Assembly: GCF_947179165.1 (NCBI RefSeq)
Contig: NC_077245.1
Span: 51,217,286 to 51,281,285 of the forward strand
Source: Solanum dulcamara
Lineage: Eukaryota; Streptophyta; Magnoliopsida; Solanales; Solanaceae
Direction: 5' to 3'
Length of the DNA: 64,000 nt
The notes below the pieces were generated by a model. That model worked only from the letters and a program-made list of their open reading frames with translations. It searched no databases and was not told where the DNA came from. Below, piece after piece: positions 59,400-64,000 of the stretch (positions are counted from its first letter, which is position 1; each line of letters starts with the position of its first letter). The position numbers and the translations under genes were made by a program.

Positions 59400-59650
59400 A
59401 CTCTCTCCGTTCTATATTAGTTGATCATTATATTAAAAATAGTTATCACATATTAGTTATTCCTCTTACTAAATCAAGACAACATTAATTAAATTTTTTC
59501 TATATTAACCTTGTAATTAATTCTTTTTTGAAAGTATTCTCATTTATTTATAAAATTTCCAAGAATTTTTATAAAGGGTATTACTAAAATTATCTTCTTA
59601 TTTATATTTTCTTAAGTACCGTACAAAATGAAAAGTGATCAACTAATATG
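59400..59650. mobile_element. Stowaway-like element with decayed right end
   Basis: TACTCTCTCCGTTCTATATT at the left and (reverse complement) CATATTAGTTGATCACTTTT at the right are inverted repeats; the outer CTCCCTCC-like right terminus is lost. Confidence 0.6.
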
Positions 59651-59964
59651 ATTAATCAACAATAATGTTAAAAAGATGATTAAATGAGAACAAAGTGTCG
59701 TAATACCGACCATAAATGAGACCTCGAGGCTTTTATGGAAGAGCCTATAGGAACGGAGAGCTTACAAATAAATAATTACGTGAAGAGGAAATTACAACTT
59801 TATATATTTCTTTTGTGTATGAAGGATAATTAGGTGCAATTACGTTATCTTTCCTGCAAAAAATATTTGCAAAGAGAATTTTCAACTCTTTTTATTTTAA
59901 TAGAAAAACAGTATGAATAAAAGGGATATGAATAGTCTCTTAGTAGCCGGTTCATTAGCTATAA

Positions 59965-60412
59965 TTTGAAAGAGGGCCAAAAATATATCTGGAAAAGATT
60001 TAAAAATATCCTTTTACTTATCTTTTAATCTAAAAATACTATTTCATTCACCTTTTTGATTCACTATAATCATTGAAACTAACAACCTCTCTTTATTTTT
60101 TATTTTTTAATTAAAAAATTCCACCTCCACTAAATTTTTTACATAATTTATCTAAGCCAAAAACAATTTAGTCGAGGTGGAATTTTAATTTCATCCAATA
60201 AGAAAATGACACATGATAAATATTTTTAAAAAATAAAAAATAAAAAGTAAAAAGAGGAATGTTAGTTTCAAGGGTTATAGTGAGCCAAAAAGGTAAATGG
60301 AAAAATATTTTTAGACCAAAAGATAAGTAGAAGACTATTTTTAGACGAAAAGTGGATGTAGGGTATTTTAAAACCTTTTCCTATAATTCAAAAGTATTTT
60401 TGATCCTTTTCC
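59965..60412. mobile_element. Fold-back element (~450 bp)
   Basis: The arms 59965-~60140 and ~60165-60412 are inverted copies (ACTTATCTTTTxxTCTAAAAATA, TCACTATAAxCxxTGAAACTAAC and TTCCACCTC blocks), almost filling the element. No target duplication assigned. Confidence 0.7.
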
Positions 60413-60418
60413 GACTAT

Positions 60419-60810
60419 GAGCCCGTTTGGATGGACTTAAAAAAAGTAACTTTTATGTATGAAGTGCTTTTAGAACTTTAAAGTGTTGAAAGTTATTTTT
60501 ATAAATAAGCAGTTGAGTGTTTGGATAAAAGTGCTTAAATGAGGAAAATTATGTGAATTTTAGGGTTAAAAAAATAAAAAGGGTAGTTTGAGAATTTAGT
60601 TAAAATATAAGGGATATAAAAGTAATTTCCATGATCAAAGAAAATGACTTTAAGCACTTAGAAAAAAAGAAGTTAGGAATCCTAACTTTTCATTTTTGAC
60701 TGACTTTAAGAACTTTCTGGCTTAAAGTTAGCATTAGACAAACACGTCCAAAAGCTGAAAAGGGGCTTTAAGTTGGTTTTGACCAACTTAAAGCCAATCC
60801 AAACGGGCTC
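60419..60810. mobile_element. TIR element GAGCCCGTTTGGAT (392 bp)
   Basis: 14-bp perfect inverted ends (GAGCCCGTTTGGAT / ATCCAAACGGGCTC), with TAT directly flanking both sides (60416-60418, 60811-60813). hAT-like ends by look, but an 8-bp duplication is not seen, so the superfamily is open. No coding capacity. Confidence 0.8.
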
Positions 60811-61321
60811 TATAACTTAAGGAGCTTGACACGGAACACCTTGTGACCAAACTCTATGCAAAGTCTCCTATTGTTTCTCCAACAGCAAGAACAGGAAGAT
60901 GTGAATCTTGATGTGATTACATGATATCAGCCACCTCAGTGTTACTATCGTTAAGCTTTGTATTGATCATCAAAGGAACTTACAAACAGGTTGCTCATGT
61001 AATCAAAGAACAAACGGAAAATAGAAAAGGGAGTTACAAAATAGCTAATGAAAGAAAATGACGTAACTCTTAGCCTAAGCCCTTAATGGATTATTTTCCT
61101 CTTCTATATATATATGCATCTTTCGTAATTTAACAATTCCCATTCATAACAGCATTAAGCACCTTGGTTCACTGAGCACAAAGACAGCAGGGAAGAGACA
61201 AACACCATGTCACCAAAAGATAACATTTCTGCAATGAAGATGAACCATAACAAAACTTAGGGAAAATCCTTCACGTGTCAGCTTCTGGGGTAACCAGTAA
61301 TCTCATAGTAGTCCTTCCTGA
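60811..61321. other. Intergenic, probably the 3' flank of the NLP-like pseudogene
   Basis: No gene seen. 61262-61321 on the minus strand still reads TMRLLVTP-like wording after the stop, as if the end of the PB1 domain had shifted frame. Confidence 0.4.
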
Positions 61322-62453
61322 CTACCTTAGTGAATGCATACCATAACTCATATCTGAATCAGTGATTATCAAAATCCAATCGTCATCTTCATCTTGATAC
61401 TTGATTGAAAACCTTTGAAGTGATATCTTAAGCCTCTTTTCCACTTCCCCCTCCAATTCTACCCTGGTTGATGAGAGAGAGAGTCGAAACTTTATGATAT
61501 CATCTCTATATGTAACCTTTAAAGTCATCAGACTATCACGAGGTACTCCTGTTGCAGGAGATCTTTTGTGACCCAAATCATCTGTGCCTTTTTCTTGGGA
61601 ACGAGAAGGACATTGTTGATCCCCCACATATGGTCCGGCACCTTGAAAAGATACCCCTTGGCTAACATGGACATTAACTTTTCTAGTCTTGTGATGAGGC
61701 CATCTGGAGATATTATATCCTCTACATATTCGTTTCAGTGTTACTCGACTAACTTCAATAAAAGAAGTCCACAAAAGGGATTTCAGTTTGGTTAAAGGCA
61801 TATGAGCGTACATAAATATAATTACATAAAAAGAATCACGAATCTCAAATGCGCTGAAGTTAGTGAACTTACCACGTAGATTTTTGGCAGCATCATGCTA
61901 TTGCTGCTCCAGAATCTTGCGAGTAATCCCATGATCTTTTTCTATCCTTTGTAATTCATTGTTCTTCTGTGAATGGATTTTCTCGTTGTTAGTCATTGCA
62001 GTTCCTGCAGAATTAATTTCTAAATTTGGTTGTTCAAAGTGTGAATCATTTCACTTGTATCCTCAATGTGGTCATCATGTGCCACATCCACGTTAACCGT
62101 TCCTCTATTGGATGAGGAAGTAACGGATCAACTTCCACTGTCCCTTCACAGTTGAGTGAGTCATGCTTGTGTGATGAACAAGAAGGAACATTATTCTGTA
62201 AATTTGACTGTTGACAGAAAGAATCAATTTCAGTTGTTTCTCCTCCATCCTGAAGTGATTGAACATTCGGTAGAGGTTGGCCAGTTTCAAAGGAGTCAAG
62301 TTCATCACTCGGGGAAACTTTAACAACTTCAGCGAGCATCCTCTGCCCTACTTCTTTTCCAGAAGCAACTATGAAATCTGGAGTTGTTCTTTCACTGTGG
62401 ATAAAAGCATCTTTAAGAAAGTATGACATCATCAATTTGACTCCAACCAACAC
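61322..62453 (-). pseudogene. NIN-like (NLP, RWP-RK/PB1) gene fragment, broken
   Basis: The minus strand from 62453 gives an NLP-like middle region (ASGKEVGQRMLAEVV, then DELDSFETGQPLPN). Next is an RWP-RK exon (HGITRKILEQQ-stop-HDAAKNLR, 61945-61870) with a GTAAG donor, then an exon with LKRICRGYNISRWPHHK (RWP-RK core, with HHK where the family has xRK). The PB1 domain comes last (VTYRDDIIKFRL, then WILIITDSDMSYGM). A stop in the RWP-RK exon near 61890 and an early end of PB1 at 61322 argue for a pseudogene. NLPs are nitrate-response transcription factors; the N-terminal GAF-like region is absent here. Confidence 0.75.
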
Positions 62454-62956
62454 TCAAGTCTTTGAAAATATACTTTGGTCCCTCCTCATTCTTTTCCAAC
62501 AAAATGGGAATTCTTTATTATTATTCATTACCAAATATTTCCAAAAAATGAACAATTTTTTTTAGAAAGAAACCAAAAAAGAGCTCCTGTTTGCAGGTGA
62601 TTTTTGCTGATTCCGACGCTAGTTTCGTCCACATTTTCTTCATCACAGGTGAAATCGTCATCATCTTACTCATTTCTTCCATTTTCATCCCATTTTCTTG
62701 AAGAATCTTCAAAAAATAATAAAAATCCCACCATTTTTAGAAGCTTGAGAAGCCTTTCAAATCACTCTCCAAAATCACTCCATAATTGGTGAGGAGATAA
62801 ATTTCAGTAATTTAGAAGCATTATAAGTACGTTTCCGCCATTGCAGGAGCTCGATTTAAGCTGATCTTGTTCATTCGCGTTTCTGTATGGATTTTTACCA
62901 GTCATCGACCGTTAAATACTGATATCTAACTCTAATATCGATTAGTGTAGTCTATA
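62454..62956. other. Gap between the NLP fragment and the MULE
   Basis: A minus-strand open frame (62712-62521) has no recognised domain. Could hold the MULE terminal region, but no inverted partner lies in the window. No gene called. Confidence 0.4.
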
Positions 62957-64000
62957 ATGGCAGTAGCTGAATTTGTTGTTGGTGGTGATAATTATATGAG
63001 ATTATGGAAGGAAATTCCCAAAACCTGGAATTGGAAATCTTTTAGTAAGACAATAGTGCCCATTGCTTTGCGTCACAATGGTTCATACAATGATATGGTT
63101 GCAAGCTTAATTGAGGCTGGTGAGTTAGCCTCCGAGCCAAACGACTTGGTGATTAGCTATCAAATGAATGGGAGAGGAAAAATACATTCCACATTTATAA
63201 AGAATGATAGACATGTGGATTTGTACATGTTGGATGTTGCTGCTGGTGGCTCTAGGCCTTTATTGAGGATAAATGTAATTGTGAGGCATCCGATTGAACC
63301 GTCTAATTCACTTAACGACGATTATAATTCAATTGAAGATGAGAACTTGGGTGATTATCTAAAGGAAAGCTTTGGTGATTATTCAAATGAGAGCTTGTGT
63401 GATGATTCAACAAATATGTAAAATCATCCAATGAATATGGGATAACAGCAAATAGATGCGGAATATCCCGAAAATTTCAAAGATTTGGACAGAGAAAAGA
63501 CATTTAAATCACAACTCAGGCATTTCTTCACGGATGGAACTAATTTCTATATAAATCAAATATTTAGTAGCAAGAGTGAGCTGAAATTGTTATTATCCGA
63601 AGTGGCGGCGAGGAAGTCTTTTGATTTTGCTATGGTGAAGAGTTGTACTAAATACTTAAAGATGAAATGTGTTTCTCGTATTTGCAGGTGGATGTTGCGG
63701 GCAAAGAAGTATGAGTGCTCGGACGGATTTCGTATCTACAAGTACATTGGCGATCATAGTTGCGGTGTTGAGCATGCCAACAGAAGCCATAGAAAAATCT
63801 CGACTAAAGTCATTGCATCGCTTTGTGTGAATCTGTATCATGATGACATTAGTCCAAATGTTAAAGAGACTCAGAGGGTTATTTTTAATTCTTTTCGCAA
63901 TATTCCAAGCTACTGAAAATATTGAAAGGGAGGTGTAATTGTGAAGGAAATGGTCCGAGGGACAATAAAGAATGGGTATTCATGCTCACCGGCTTTTCCT
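62957..64000 (+). pseudogene. MULE (MuDR-like) transposase, 5' part, broken and running off the window
   Basis: One reading frame from ATG 62957 carries the N-terminal plant MULE region (MAVAEFVVGGDNYMRLW) and then, after stops at 63419-63421 and ~63443, the MuDR DNA-binding region: FSSKSELKLLLSEVAARKSF, then KSCTKYLKMKCVSRICRWML, IGDHSCGVEH. The zinc-binding Cys/His residues remain. Two further stops at 63914-63927 fall where relatives have Trp (SYxKYxKGG). The DDE catalytic core would follow beyond 64000. Cut-and-paste transposase family; this copy cannot make full protein. Confidence 0.85.

Overview
The window is plant nuclear DNA, most likely from a Solanaceae species (Solanum-like). The evidence is spliced genes with GT-AG introns and leader introns, a P1B-type copper ATPase and a mitochondrial ADP/ATP carrier with the plant N-terminal extension, and a set of repeats familiar from nightshade genomes: TGTAACACCCC/TGTAAGACCCC-type Ty3 LTRs, a SINE with a TTG tail, and Stowaway and Tourist MITEs. 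Species assignment is inference.

Layout. 1-31760 is one nest of retrotransposon relics. A degenerate Ty1/copia element (1311-11649) contains Ty3-type LTR pieces. Its right LTR is interrupted by a plus-strand LTR fragment (11650-12304). That fragment is interrupted by a minus-strand chromovirus (Tekay/Del-like, 12305-~21990), which is fused inside the pol region to the 5' half of a minus-strand Athila-like element (~21991-29906). The Athila-like element lies in another, inverted LTR fragment (29907-30457), followed by an old copia 3' end. Three solo LTRs with perfect 5-bp target duplications are nested inside (13284-14616, 17005-20706, 26587-28934). Every retroelement frame seen is broken. 31761-39390 is AT-rich intergenic DNA with a TIR element carrying G-rich tandem repeats, an orphan RNase H-like fragment and a Tourist-type MITE.

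39392-49121 is an HMA5-like copper-transporting P1B ATPase gene on the plus strand: a leader intron, 8 coding exons, 966 predicted residues, one GC-AG intron, and a 3.3-kb intron filled with transposon pieces. 49122-54060 is intergenic with fold-back elements. 54067-57249 is a mitochondrial ADP/ATP carrier gene on the plus strand: a leader intron, 3 coding exons, 386 residues. 57250-61320 holds more MITEs, including a second copy of the Tourist-type element that lies upstream of the copper ATPase. 61322-62453 (minus) is a broken NIN-like (RWP-RK/PB1) gene. 62957-64000 (plus) is the start of a broken MULE transposase that runs off the window.

The two intact genes have unrelated roles: copper export or loading, and mitochondrial nucleotide exchange. 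They look like ordinary neighbours. I found no convincing new multi-gene system. The most interesting signals are structural: the chimeric Ty3 junction and the deletion it implies, short palindromic motif arrays shared by different LTR families, an E-box/G-box-like 23-bp array upstream of an LTR TATA, and a fold-back element with hairpins near its termini.
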